A stretch of DNA of 64,000 nt from Type-B symbiont of Plautia stali (GCA_001485295.1 BBOA01000006.1:62001-126000), one strand, 5' to 3'; counted from the stretch's first letter, positions 45,610 through 54,964 are shown. Translations and numbers: made by a program. Notes: generated by a model from the sequence alone, not told the origin.

Positions 45610-46010
45610 CGAAGAGCCGCGGCCGGTTACGCTTTTTACGCAGCAGGCGGTCAAGGCTGTACGCGCCCTGACCCATCAGACCCAGCTCTAGGAAACCGCC
45701 CTCTATAGAGAGGTTTTTCATAAACATCAGCTGGTTAACGCCTTCCGCGAAGTTACTGTGGAACAGGAACGCCGTCAGGATGGTGAAGGCGGCAGTAAAC
45801 AGCGCGGTAAAGCGGGTCAGGAAGCCCAACAGAATCGCCAAGCCGCCGACGAACTCCAGCAGGATCACTAGCGGTAGGAAGAAGGCGGGCACGCCTATCG
45901 CCCTAGGTGCCGGCGTAGCCGGTAATCTTGCCCCAACCGGCCGAGATAAACAGGATGGGCATTAAAATACGCGCTAGCAGCAGACCAGTATATTCGAATT
46001 TTTTCATCAT
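45610..46010 (-). pseudogene. yqjF: DoxX-family membrane protein YqjF, broken
   Basis: The start (M)MKKFEYTGLLLARILMPILF, then GWGKITGYAGT, is cut by TAG near 45903, and about ten residues are missing. It resumes in another frame with PAFFLPLVILLEFVGGLAIL to SLDRLLRKK. The normal stop after RKK is gone, and that frame continues into yqjG. E. coli YqjF is a 130-residue predicted quinol-oxidase-related membrane protein. Confidence 0.85.
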
Positions 46011-46216
46011 TAACTCCACACTAGGTTTTCGGTAGGGCAATCGCCCCTGTGTTGGATAATTCTCAGCGAAAGACGACATTGCCGTTTGTTGAGCTGATAG
46101 CTGGAGACAATAGTCGCGCAAGGCAAAGGTTGTAAGCGAAATATTCGGTAGGTCTTATTCAGGAAACTTGGTAAAGCGAAGCCGGCGATTTCGCACCGGC
46201 TGAAATCAGAGAGGAA

Positions 46217-46504
46217 TCAACGCTGCAGCAGCGCTGATTTCAGCATGCGCCAAGTGCTCCAGACGCCGAAGCCGAGCTTGAGCAGGCGCATAAATTTATT
46301 CGGGCTACGTACCGACCAGATGGCCAGCGCGCTGCTGCCGATAGTCAGATAACGGCGCATGCTGAGGAACGTCAGCCAGCCGCGATCGTACTGCGCCGTG
46401 CTTTGCAGAAAATCACGGCGGCCCGCGCTGAGATCCAGCCGCTGCTGCTGAACCTCGCTCAGCAGCTCATGAATACGTGCTTCACGTTCCTGTTTGCTGC
46501 TCAT
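46217..46504 (-). CDS. yqjK: YqjK-like protein
   Basis: The 95 residues (E. coli 99) start MSSKQEREARIHELLSEVQQ and contain QRLDLSAGRRDFLQSTAQYD and one weakly hydrophobic stretch (YLTIGSSALAIWSV). Function is unknown. The start overlaps the yqjE stop by 4 bp (ATGA), giving a tight yqjD-yqjE-yqjK operon. It is intact. Confidence 0.9.
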   Translation of the reverse strand: MSSKQEREARIHELLSEVQQQRLDLSAGRRDFLQSTAQYDRGWLTFLSMRRYLTIGSSALAIWSVRSPNKFMRLLKLGFGVWSTWRMLKSALLQR

Positions 46505-46899
46505 GCGCGGTCATCCTCCAGCAGCTTGCGGTCGGTCTCCAGCTCTTTGCGCGTATGATGCAGCAGCGTGGACTGACGCGATTTGCGCAGGCTCCACAGG
46601 CCGAAAATAATTGCTAGAAGAAAGAGGACACCGGTGGTAAAGCCAATCACCATCAGACGATACTGTGCGTCGACGGCCCAGATAATCAGCACCATCAGGC
46701 TCATCAGCCCAAAAGCGGTGAACAACATAGTCAGACCGAACATCAGCAGCAGCTGGATCAGATTGGCCTTTTCCGCTTCCAGCTCGATCACCGCCAGACG
46801 AACGCGGGTCTCGACCATGCTGACCAGCGTCGAGACGATGCGCTGACCAATGTTGATGACCCCTTTGCCGGGGCCGTGGCTCTGCTGTGAATTCGCCAT
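46501..46899 (-). CDS. yqjE: Phage holin-like inner membrane protein YqjE
   Basis: From ATG 46899 (MANSQQSHGPGKG) it has 132 residues (E. coli 134). An amphipathic N-terminus (IGQRIVSTLVSMVETRVRLA) precedes two membrane helices (about 50-72 and 78-100) and a basic tail. Upstream in-frame codons lack family support. Holin_X/DUF1469 family. It is intact. Confidence 0.9.
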   Translation of the reverse strand: MANSQQSHGPGKGVINIGQRIVSTLVSMVETRVRLAVIELEAEKANLIQLLLMFGLTMLFTAFGLMSLMVLIIWAVDAQYRLMVIGFTTGVLFLLAIIFGLWSLRKSRQSTLLHHTRKELETDRKLLEDDRA

Positions 46900-46901
46900 A
46901 A

Positions 46902-47210
46902 TTAACGCCATGAAATCAGCATGCCGATCGCCAAGCCGATTGCCGCACCGATGCCTACGCCATGCCAAGGGTTGTCACGCACGTATCCGTCCGCTTTCTG
47001 CGCGGCTTCACGCGTGGTTTGCGCTAGGTATTTGCCGGAATCGCCCAGCTTCTCGCGCGAGATGTCAAGCGCCACGCGCGCTTTCTGACGCAGCTTCTTA
47101 TCCAACTCGCCTTTCGATTTATCCGTGCTGCTGCTCAGCACTTCTTCCAAGGTATCTGCTAGGTTTTTCAGTTCAGCGCGCAAATTTTCTGATGAAGTGT
47201 CTTTTGACAT
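46902..47210 (-). CDS. yqjD: Membrane-anchored ribosome-binding protein YqjD (ElaB/YqjD/DUF883)
   Basis: The 102 residues equal E. coli within one residue. A long charged N-terminal helix (ELKNLADTLEEVLSSSTDKS) leads to a C-terminal glycine-zipper membrane anchor (GVGIGAAIGLAIGMLISWR). E. coli YqjD tethers stationary-phase ribosomes to the inner membrane. The gap to yqjE is 2 bp. AAGGAGC ribosome binding site. It is intact. Confidence 0.93.
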   Translation of the reverse strand: MSKDTSSENLRAELKNLADTLEEVLSSSTDKSKGELDKKLRQKARVALDISREKLGDSGKYLAQTTREAAQKADGYVRDNPWHGVGIGAAIGLAIGMLISWR

Positions 47211-47246
47211 GTAATGCTCCTTTTAGCTTCAGTGATTAAGTCCGGA

Positions 47247-47620
47247 TTAATAAGGCGCCGCCTGTAACTTTTTCAGCTCTTGGCGTGCTTCTTCCACTTT
47301 AAATTCACGTTTGGCGATCTTGTCCTTGTCGTCGCCCTCCTGACGTTCTTCTTTCAGTTCGCGCTCGCGTTCACCGACTTTTTCCGCTGCTCTTTGATGC
47401 GCGCCTGACAGGCGGATTTCAGTCTGTCGTCGCTACAGTTGACGCGTACTTCGCTTAATGCCCGCTCCAGTCTATTAACGCGACGCTGATTGCTATGCTA
47501 TTTCGCCATCGCAATTTTATGCTGAATAACCCCCTGCTCTTTTTGCTGACAGAGCGATTCCGCTGCCATCAGCGAGCCTGAGAGAGAAAACAGCGCGAGG
47601 CCAAGAAGTAAATGTTACCT
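47247..47620 (-). pseudogene. yqjC: Periplasmic coiled-coil protein YqjC (DUF1090), broken
   Basis: A signal-peptide remnant (LLLGLALFSLSGSLMAAE) lacks a start in frame. SLCQQKEQGVIQHKIAMAK is followed by TAG, then NQRRVNRLERALSEVRVNCS. After CQARIKEQR a frameshift leads to ERELKEERQEGDDKDKIAKR, and the end EEARQELKKLQAAPY is intact. The family has two conserved cysteines, both still visible. Confidence 0.82.
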
Positions 47621-47746
47621 TCCTTTGTTACTGACCTGCCGTGACCAGACAGCGTCATGTCTTGGCGTGTCAGATGACTGAGCTATCCTTAAAGCATAGA
47701 CAGCGCTTGTAAAAAGTTCAAAAAAGACGAGGGGATACAGATTATT

Positions 47747-47778
47747 CCGTGCCGTCCAGCGCAGGCAGGACGGCACGG
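47747..47778. repeat. 11-bp perfect inverted repeat
   Basis: CCGTGCCGTCC at 47747-47757 and GGACGGCACGG at 47768-47778 are separated by 10 bp. There is no T-run on either side, so a normal intrinsic terminator is not obvious. Confidence 0.7.
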
Positions 47779-47784
47779 TGCGTC

Positions 47785-47888
47785 AGGAGGTATTCAACGA
47801 GGCTGAAGCGGCGGAGGCGGAGTAGAGATAACCAGCGACTACAAAGCCGTCCGGCAGCATGCGGCGCGGGACGGGGCCTAAATTTTCA
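47785..47888 (-). pseudogene. mzrA: Possible mzrA (yqjB) remnant
   Basis: ATG overlaps the yqjA stop, as mzrA does in enterics, but reads MKI and then TAG. A following stretch, RRMLPDGFVVAGYLYSA, resembles the PDGFYxYQ segment of MzrA, the small membrane protein that connects EnvZ/OmpR and CpxAR. Only about 35 residues can be compared, so this rests mainly on position. Confidence 0.35.
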
Positions 47889-48566
47889 TCACTCCCCCTT
47901 GCTGTTCCGGTTCGTCTGACGCGTGCGCCACAACACCAGCAGCGAGCCTGCTAGGCCGATGGCTAGCAGCACCAGCGGCAGCAGCATCAGACAGAACATC
48001 AGCTCGTCTTCATAGCGGCGGAAGAGAGGGGTTTTGCCCAGCGCGAAGCCGAAAACGGTCAGGATCAGCACCCACAACAGCGCGCTGACCCAGTTGAAAA
48101 ACTGGAAGCGCGCGTTATTCAGGCCGGAGAGGCCGGCGATGGTCGGCAGCAGGGTGCGCACAAAGGCGATAAAACGGCCGATCAGCAGCGCCGACAGCCC
48201 GTGCCGGTGAAACAGACTGTGTGCGCGGGCGTGATACTGCGCCGGCAGATGCGACAGCCACTTTTGCACAGTCGGCGTATTGCCGAGCCAGCGGCCCTGA
48301 ATATAGCTGACCCAGCAGCCGAGGCTGGCGCCGGTGGTCAGTACCAGAACGGTCAGCGCGAAGCTCATGGTGCCTTTAGCCATCAGCACGCCGACCAGAA
48401 TCAGCAGGCTATCGCCGGGCAGAAACGCGGCGGGAAGCAGGCCATTTTCCAGAAACAGGATCATGAACAACACTCCGTAAATGGCCCATACCAGCGTCGG
48501 ATTAGAGAGGGTCTCGTAATCCTGTTGCCACAACGCTTGCAGCAACGCATGCAAAATATCCATCAA
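47889..48566 (-). CDS. yqjA: DedA family membrane protein YqjA
   Basis: Undecaprenyl-phosphate/phospholipid-linked DedA transporter family; in E. coli needed for alkaline tolerance and drug resistance together with YghB. The 225 residues (E. coli 220) have about five membrane segments. Family motifs: FLENGLLPAAFLPGDSLLIL, and the functional GRFIAFVRTLLPTIAGLSGL region near 142-161 with conserved Arg residues. It is intact between decayed mzrA and exuR. Confidence 0.94.
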   Translation of the reverse strand: MMDILHALLQALWQQDYETLSNPTLVWAIYGVLFMILFLENGLLPAAFLPGDSLLILVGVLMAKGTMSFALTVLVLTTGASLGCWVSYIQGRWLGNTPTVQKWLSHLPAQYHARAHSLFHRHGLSALLIGRFIAFVRTLLPTIAGLSGLNNARFQFFNWVSALLWVLILTVFGFALGKTPLFRRYEDELMFCLMLLPLVLLAIGLAGSLLVLWRTRQTNRNSKGE

Positions 48567-48809
48567 TAATTCCTAAACATCATTGTTTTAACGCGTCTCA
48601 AAGGACAAAAGTGCAGACCGGCGGTTGATTATCTATTTTAGGAGCGCAGTCTGAGTAGGATTTCCGAATCTTTCCAGAATTGATTGTTAAATCAGCAGCT
48701 TTTAAAAGCTTGTCGCAAAGGGTAAGAAAGGGTCGATAACTGTAACAAAAACCACAGGTTTGAGACAGGGGAATGTACCCGTCGCACAGGAGTTTTACAC
48801 GATTTGACA

Positions 48810-49646
48810 CTATCTCAGATTAACTAACTTTGTTGCGCAAAAACGCAGCGGAATTAAGACAGATTGCTGTAGCCTTCCGGGTAGGAAAACGGGGTTTTCA
48901 GCAAACATGTATCGATCCACGTTAAATTCGAAGAAGTCGTCGTCGGTCGCGTTAAATAACATCTGCTTAGTATTTTCTAGATGTTGCCACATCGCCAGTT
49001 TGCAGGCGGCAGGATCTTTGCTCATCAGCGCTTTCAGGATCCGATCGTGGTCGTCGCACCAGCTGAGAATGCTGCGCTGGTCGATATGCTCGTGGAGTTT
49101 GAGCCAGTAGGGGTTATGTAGGCGATGCAGCCACATTTTCTCGATGATGGCCTCCAGCACGCTGTTTTGCGTGGACTGCGCGATGCGGACGTGGAACTGC
49201 ATGTCCCACTGCGAATCGGGGAAGTGATCTTCCTGACGCGCTTTCTCCTGAATCGCCATCAGTTCGGTAATGTCCTGACACGTCACTTAGTCACTTAGGT
49301 CACGGTGAATTCGGCAACATTGCTTTCAATCAGCTGGCGCGCTTGCAGCAGTTCGAAGGGGCCAAAGCTGGCGAATTCGAGCTGGCTCGAGGTGGTAGGT
49401 GGTCACGCGGTTTTGCTGCTGGCTGGCGATAACGTGAATACCGGAACCTTTGCGTACCTCAACGTATCCTTCCACTTCAAGCATAAGGATCGCCTCACGC
49501 ACCACCGTGCGGCTGACGTTCATCTCTTCCGCGATCAGCCGTTTGGCAGGCAGTTTGTCGTCCACTGGGTAAGGAACTGATTCAATGCGACTTTTTAGGT
49601 ATCTGGCAAGCTGCTGATAAAGTCGGCGAGGTTCGGTCAGTTCCAT
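48810..49646 (-). pseudogene. exuR: Hexuronate regulon repressor ExuR, broken
   Basis: GntR/FadR-type repressor of the galacturonate/glucuronate regulon. The winged helix is complete ([40 protein letters not shown]). A first frameshift lies near 49400. Then [20 protein letters not shown] runs to VT-TAA, and an 8-bp tandem duplication follows at 49282-49297. The FCD domain resumes at [16 protein letters not shown] and runs open to TAA at 48810, with [20 protein letters not shown] conserved. Confidence 0.88.
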
Positions 49647-49783
49647 AGCGCTTATTCCCGTGTAACAAATAAAGTTATTATACCACTCTACGGGCGCTAA
49701 AGAAAATGTCCTGCCCTATTACGGTGCGGAACATATCGTTTTTCGGTTAAGAATAGGGCGTAGGCATTCGGCGAAGAGCCGCC

Positions 49784-50575
49784 TCAACCGCGCACCGCTG
49801 CGGCCTGTGGCACCTCTACCTCTTTTTTCAGTTCGGAGACGGGTTTATTGCGCAATACCGTCCAGATAACACTGCGCCCCAGCAGGTCAAACACCGCCCG
49901 CGCGCCGGCCACCAGAGCGAACATGGTGCTGGCGGTCCACGCCGCCATGCTGGTCTAGGCTGTTGGCGGTGTCAACTTCGTTACGGCCGAAGACGTCGGA
50001 AGAGAGAGTAATCAGCGCGCCGGAGAGCGCTTGGTAGGCGAAGCCGCCGACGCAGAGCAGGCCGATAACGATGTAGCGGCTGGTGAACAGACCGATGGTG
50101 CCGGGACCAATCATCAGCACCACGCCTATGGTCACCACCAGATTGCGCGACACGATCAGATTGACGCCGAACCAGCGCTGAAACAGCGGCGGCAGGTAAT
50201 CGCCGAGGATGCAGTCGAGGTTGGCGAACAGCATCGGCATCTAGGTGAACAGCGCGATCTCTTTCAGGTTGAAGCAATAGACCTTAAACATAAACAGCGG
50301 GATTCAGGCGTTAAAGGTGCCGTAGGCAGGTTCCGCTAGAAAGCGCGGCAGTGAGATGCCCCAGAACTGGGGGCTGCTCAGGATCTGACGCGCCGACATT
50401 TTTTGGTGTTGCCGATCTGATACTGCGCTTCTTGACCGGAAATGAAATAATGTACTAATGCTCTTCGTCGCTGAGTTTGGTTTGCTATTTCGGATGTTTA
50501 TAGAACACTAGCCAGCATAGCGCCGATAAAGGAGCCAACATTAGAGTAGCCGACGGCGACTAAGCGCGCACCGTG
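49784..50575 (-). pseudogene. exuT: Hexuronate transporter ExuT, truncated and broken
   Basis: MFS transporter for galacturonate and glucuronate (472 residues in E. coli). Only the middle and C-terminal parts remain: VAVGYSNVGSFIGAM, LVFYKHPK followed by TAG, DLGCILGDYLPPLFQRWFGV, GALITLSSDVFGRNEVDTAN and the end VIWTVLRNKPVSELKKEVEV. The N-terminal third is deleted, and the break abuts uxaC near 50572. Confidence 0.85.
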
Positions 50576-51390
50576 CCGCACACCATCGGCAATCCGCTCT
50601 ATCACTGCACCTTGAGCTGCGCTATCCGTTCGGCATTACCGACACCTTGCTCTCCGAAAAAACCGCCGACAGCATCTAGGAGCGCTGCAACGCCTTGCTG
50701 ACGCAGGATGCGTTTACCGCGCGCGGCATTATGCAGCAGATGAACGTGAAGATGGTCGGCACCACCGACGGTCCACTAGATGATCTTTAGCACCACTGCG
50801 CGCTAGCGCAGGATGGCAGCTTCAGTGTCAAGGTGCAGCAGAAGCTGGCGGCCAGCCAAAGCCTTCAATATCGAAGCGGAAAGCTTCCTGCCGTGAATCG
50901 AGAGGCTAGAGTCGCTGACGAACATCAGCGTGCGCCGCTTCGACGATCTGCATAGCGCCCTTAGCAAACGCCTCGACTACTTCGCCGATCACGGATGCAA
51001 AGTGTCGGACCACGCGCTTGACGTGGTGCTCTACGCCGACACGGACGACGCGACGCTGGACGCCATTCTGGCCGCGCGCAACGCAGGCGATCGCACAATT
51101 CAAAACCGCCGTGCTGGTCTAGCTAGGCGGCGAATACGCGCGTCGCGGCTGGGTGCAGCAGTACTATATCGGCGCGCTGCGCAACACCAACCGCCGTCAG
51201 TTCGAGCTACTGGGACCGGACGTCGGCTTCGACTCTATTAACGATCAGCCGCTGGCGAAAAACCATCCTCTACTGCCTGAACCCGCGCGACAACGAAGTG
51301 CTGGCGACCATGGCGGGTAATTTTCAGGGCGAAGTCGAGGAGGGCAAAATGCAGTTCGGCTCCGCTTAGTGGTTCAACGATCAGCTCGAC
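50572..51390 (+). pseudogene. uxaC: Uronate isomerase UxaC, truncated and broken
   Basis: Isomerises glucuronate and galacturonate. The first about 90 residues are absent; sequence starts at VPHTIGNPLYH. Pieces in several frames: [86 protein letters not shown] and [20 protein letters not shown]. Several TAG codons. After WFNDQ the sequence passes into uxaB, so the C-terminal about 100 residues are lost. Confidence 0.87.
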
Positions 51391-51835
51391 TGGTTGAACC
51401 AGCACCAAAGCACCGACGCGGGCATCGTGGTGGTGCGCGCGCCGCAAATGTGCTTCGTCTTCTCTAACACCACTGAAGCGGGTACCGCCTTTGTCGAGGA
51501 CGATCGCCTGACGTATGCGCTCGCGTCCAGCTTTCCCGGCAAGCTGACGCAGCTGCTGTGGACGCACTTCGAGCACTTCAGCGGCGCCGGCGACAAAGGC
51601 TGGCTGATTGTGCCCTGTGAGCTGATCGACCATAACGGCAACGTGCTGCGCGAGCTGGTGCTGCGCTATGCGCGCCACTGGCAGCTGCCGGAAAGCTTCG
51701 CCGACTGGGTAACGTAGCACTGCGTGTTCTATATACATGCTCGTGGACCGCATCTTGACCGGCTTTCTGTAGGAGAGCGAGGCGCTCGCCGCCCAGCTCG
51801 GCTATTATGAGGATCGTTTTCTGGTAGCGGTCCAC
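51391..51835 (+). pseudogene. uxaB: Tagaturonate reductase UxaB, fragment
   Basis: NAD-dependent altronate oxidoreductase (483 residues in E. coli). Begins at DWLNQHQSTDAGIVVVRAP, fused to the uxaC remnant. A deletion of roughly 60 residues follows, then CFVFSNTTEAGTAFVEDDRL, GDKGWLIVPCELIDHNGNVL and RELVLRYARHWQLPESFADW, ending in TAG near 51716. Only VDRILTGFL and a short stretch remain of the C-terminal 60%. Confidence 0.82.
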
Positions 51836-51842
51836 TATCAGT

Positions 51843-53288
51843 GGATAACGTCGCCGTGGCGCTGCGCGACTTAGACGCGGAGCCAGGCCATCGATCTGCA
51901 GCAGACATCGGTGTAGCTACAGCAGGCGGTCACGCGCGGCCATAAGTTCGCGCTGCGGCCCGTCGCCGAGGGCGAGCTGGTGATCAAGTATGGGCTACCG
52001 GTCGCCCACATCACGCAGACGATCGCGGCATACGAGGTGGTCCACTCTAGCAACGCGCGCACCAACCTGAGCGATCTGGATGAGTACGACTATCAGCCTG
52101 AATTCGCCGCAGCCGGGCGATCACGAGGTGCAGATCTATCGCCGCGCCAACGGCGACGTCGAGATCCGCAACGAGCTGTGGATCCTGCCGACCGTCGACC
52201 GCGTTAACGGCATCGCGCGTCAGATCCTGCAGCGTTTTATCAAAGAGACTGGCAACGCGGCGGGCACCTGACGGCGCGTTTCTGTTCAGCTATACCTTCA
52301 GCTGCTCGCAGCTGGGTCAGGATCATGAGAACACCCGTACCATGCTGCAAAACATGGTGCGCTACCCCAATGCCGGCGCGGTGCTGGTGATCGGCATCGG
52401 CTGCGAAAACAACCAAGTCGACGCCTTCCGCGACACGCTGGGCTTGCCGGAGAGCGACCGTATCCAGTTTATGGTATGCCAGTAGCACGACGAAGTGGAA
52501 GCGGGGCTGGAGCGTCTGCGCGGGCTGTATTGAGGTGATGCGCCACGATAAACGTTAGCCTGGCAGGCCGAGTGAGCTAAAGTTCGGTCTGGAGTGCGGC
52601 GGCTCCGACGGCTTCTCTGGCATCCTCTGGCATCACCGCCAACCCGCTGCTGGGGCGTTTCTCCGATGATCAGATGATCACCAACGACGGCACCACTGTG
52701 CTGACCGAAATGCCAGAGATGTTCGGCGCGGAACGTATTCTTCTGATGAGTCACTGCTGCGACGAGGAGTCGACGTTCGAGAAGACCGTGGCGATGATGA
52801 ACGACTTCAAGCGCTACTTTATCGATCATCATCAGCCGATTTACGATAACCCGTCGCCGCGCGATAAAACGGGCGGCATCACTACACTAGAGGAGAAGTC
52901 GCTGGGCTGCATGCAGAAAGCCGGCTCCAGCCAAGTGGTGGACGTGCTGAAGTATGGCGAGTGGGCTGAAAACGCTAGGGTTGAATCTGCTGAGCGCGCC
53001 GGGTAACGATGCGGTCGCCGCCAGCCCGCGCCCGCTAACGCGCTAGCGGGCTGCTATATGGTGCTGTTCAGCACCGGGCGCGGCACGCCTTAAGGCGGCT
53101 TTGTGCCGACGGTGAAGCTGGCGACCAACTCGCCGCTGGCGGAGAAGAAGCCGCACTGGAGCGACTTTAACGCCGGTCGTCTGCTGGAAGGGATGAGTAT
53201 GGACACGCTGCTGGAGGATTTCGTCGACACCATCGTGGCGATTGCCAGCGGCGAGCTGACGATTTTTAAAAGTGGCGTGACGTTATAA
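51843..53288 (+). pseudogene. uxaA: Altronate dehydratase UxaA, broken
   Basis: Iron-dependent dehydratase giving 2-keto-3-deoxygluconate. Nearly full length (495 residues in E. coli). Segments: VDNVAVALRDLDA, RGHKFALRPVAEGELVIKYG, HEVQIYRRANGDVEIRNELW, MLQNMVRYPNAGAVLVIGIG, TTVLTEMPEMFGAE, GITTLEEKSLGCMQKAGSSQ, and the end IFKSGVTL with TAA. Damage includes TAG codons (51915 region, 52484 region, DKR-stop-PG) and an exact 10-bp tandem duplication at 52615-52634. Confidence 0.9.
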
Positions 53289-53299
53289 ATCGACTAATC

Positions 53300-53475
53300 G
53301 GACACTGAGGCTGATGTAGCTATTTCAGAAGCATCAGCAGCGGCGCGACAGCCTTCAGCGCGCTGACGAAAAGCTTGCCCAGTAGGCTAACGGCCAGCGC
53401 GGCGTCCTTACGCTGGCTACCAGCCCTACCATGATTTGTTTCACTAGTCTTCCTGCAAAGAGCACCCTAGACGAC
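53300..53475 (-). pseudogene. sstT: Serine/threonine:Na+ symporter SstT, 5' remnant
   Basis: LFAGRLVKQIMVGLVA, then after a frameshift ALAVSLLGKLFVSALKAVAP and LLMLLK followed by TAG. This is the N-terminal 60 residues of SstT with a small deletion. sstT lies between alx and uxaA in E. coli, which agrees with the position. The other 85% of the gene is gone. From 53476 to 53744 nothing else is recognisable except a 14-bp tandem repeat at 53649-53676. Confidence 0.68.
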
Positions 53476-53744
53476 CGGAAAGTGAGTTCTGCATAATTGT
53501 TCTTTAACGTTGTAGCGGGATGTGGCTTCAGAGGGCGTCGATTAACGTGCCTGAAGCGGTTTGCCCGGCGGGGTATAAGGAAAAGATGGGACGAAGAAAG
53601 AGATAATTCTGTCGGTGCGAGGCGGCTCGGATTTCTATTATGCTGTATGAAGAGAATGTGACGAAGAGAATGTGACAGAGTGATGAAATGTTGCATCCCT
53701 GACTGGCAAAATAAAATAGGAGCATTAACTGTCCCTGTAGCGGA

Positions 53745-54716
53745 TTATTGCGAGATCTTTTTCTGGTCGCTTTTGCGGTTCACCCATGCGTTGATTAGCA
53801 GGGTCGAACCTAGGATCACGCCCACCACGCCCAGCGAAATCGCGACCGGAATATGGTAGAACTCGACGATCAGCATCTTCACGCCGATAAACACTAGCAC
53901 CACCGCCAGACCATATTTGAGCATCGAGAAGCGCTTGGCGACGTTAGCCAGCAGAAAGTACATTGCGCGTAGGCCGAGGATGGCGAACAGGTTAGAGGTC
54001 AGCACGATAAAGGGATCGGTGGTCACGGCGAAGATCGCCGGAATGCTGTCGACCGCGAAGATAACGTCGCTCAGCTCCACCATAATCAGAACCAGCAGCA
54101 GTGGTGTCACAAACAGCACGCCATTTTTGCGGGTGAAAAACTTCTCGCCTTCCAGCTCGTTGGTCATGCGCAGATGCTTACGCAGCCAGCGCACTACCGG
54201 CTTATCGCCTACCGCGTTTTTGTCGTCCTCTTTAGAGAAGGCCATCTTCAGCCCGGTGAGCAGTAGGAAGGCGCCGAAGAGATAGAGGATCGAGCTGAAC
54301 TGCGTCACCAGCCAGCTGCCGGCGAAGATCATAATGGTGCGCAGCACAATCGCGCCCAGCACGCCGTAGATCAGCACGCGGCGCTGCAGCGCCGCGGGGA
54401 TGGAGAAGTAGCTGAAGAGCATCAGCCAGACGAAGACGTTATCGACCGCCAGCGCTTTTTCCATCACATAGCCGGTCAAAAAAGCGAGGGTTTGCGTTGT
54501 GGCGACTTCGCGTCCGGCGCTGCCGTCGAGATACCGCCAGAAGGTGGCGCTGAACAGCAGCGACACCGATACCCACACCAGCGACCAGACGGCCGCCTGT
54601 TTAAAGCTCATGGTCTGCGCGCCGCGACGTCCCTGTAACAAGAGATCGATCGCCAGCATGATAAGCACCACCGCCGTAAAGCTGCCCCAGAGAAGAGGCG
54701 TTCCTACAGTCTGCAT
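53745..54716 (-). CDS. alx: TerC-family manganese exporter/pH-induced protein Alx
   Basis: Inner-membrane protein that exports Mn2+ and is induced by alkaline pH in E. coli. The 323 residues (E. coli 321) have about nine membrane segments. The TerC signature [17 protein letters not shown] lies near 89-105, and the second acidic motif [20 protein letters not shown] near 214-233. It is intact, and its riboswitch leader is kept. Neighbours on both sides are decayed. Confidence 0.95.
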   Translation of the reverse strand: MQTVGTPLLWGSFTAVVLIMLAIDLLLQGRRGAQTMSFKQAAVWSLVWVSVSLLFSATFWRYLDGSAGREVATTQTLAFLTGYVMEKALAVDNVFVWLMLFSYFSIPAALQRRVLIYGVLGAIVLRTIMIFAGSWLVTQFSSILYLFGAFLLLTGLKMAFSKEDDKNAVGDKPVVRWLRKHLRMTNELEGEKFFTRKNGVLFVTPLLLVLIMVELSDVIFAVDSIPAIFAVTTDPFIVLTSNLFAILGLRAMYFLLANVAKRFSMLKYGLAVVLVFIGVKMLIVEFYHIPVAISLGVVGVILGSTLLINAWVNRKSDQKKISQ

Positions 54717-54740
54717 AGCGTTTCCTGTCCTGAAATAGAA

Positions 54741-54771
54741 AACGGCTGAAGTCAGAAGACGTCAGCCGCTT
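54741..54771 (-). promoter_or_regulatory. Expression-platform hairpin of the alx leader
   Basis: Read on the minus strand: AGCGGCTGAC and a TTCAGCCGTTTTC arm form a stem between the riboswitch and the alx start. It resembles a terminator-like stem, whose formation would depend on the upstream aptamer. Confidence 0.55.
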
Positions 54772-54789
54772 TACAGAGTTGTAAGCAAA

Positions 54790-54895
54790 CGCAAGATATC
54801 ACTTACAACGCAGAATCAGATTCCGGGTTGCCTGACGACCGGATGCTTAAGCATTGTAATGACAATCGTGCAGCTTACAAGTTACTCCCCTTTGC
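54790..54895 (-). promoter_or_regulatory. yybP-ykoY (Mn2+) riboswitch upstream of alx
   Basis: Minus-strand leader with the hallmark GGGGAGTAAC (54881-54890), a long imperfect hairpin, and then CATCCGG, CAGGCAACC and CGGAATC segments like the E. coli alx leader (PRE element). In E. coli this Mn2+-sensing and pH-sensing leader controls alx translation and termination. Boundaries are approximate. Confidence 0.75.
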
Positions 54896-54964
54896 TGGCA
54901 GTTAAGATAAGCTCAGGCCGGGAAAGAGGCAAGAGCGTGCCATTCATATTTAGACATATTTACA

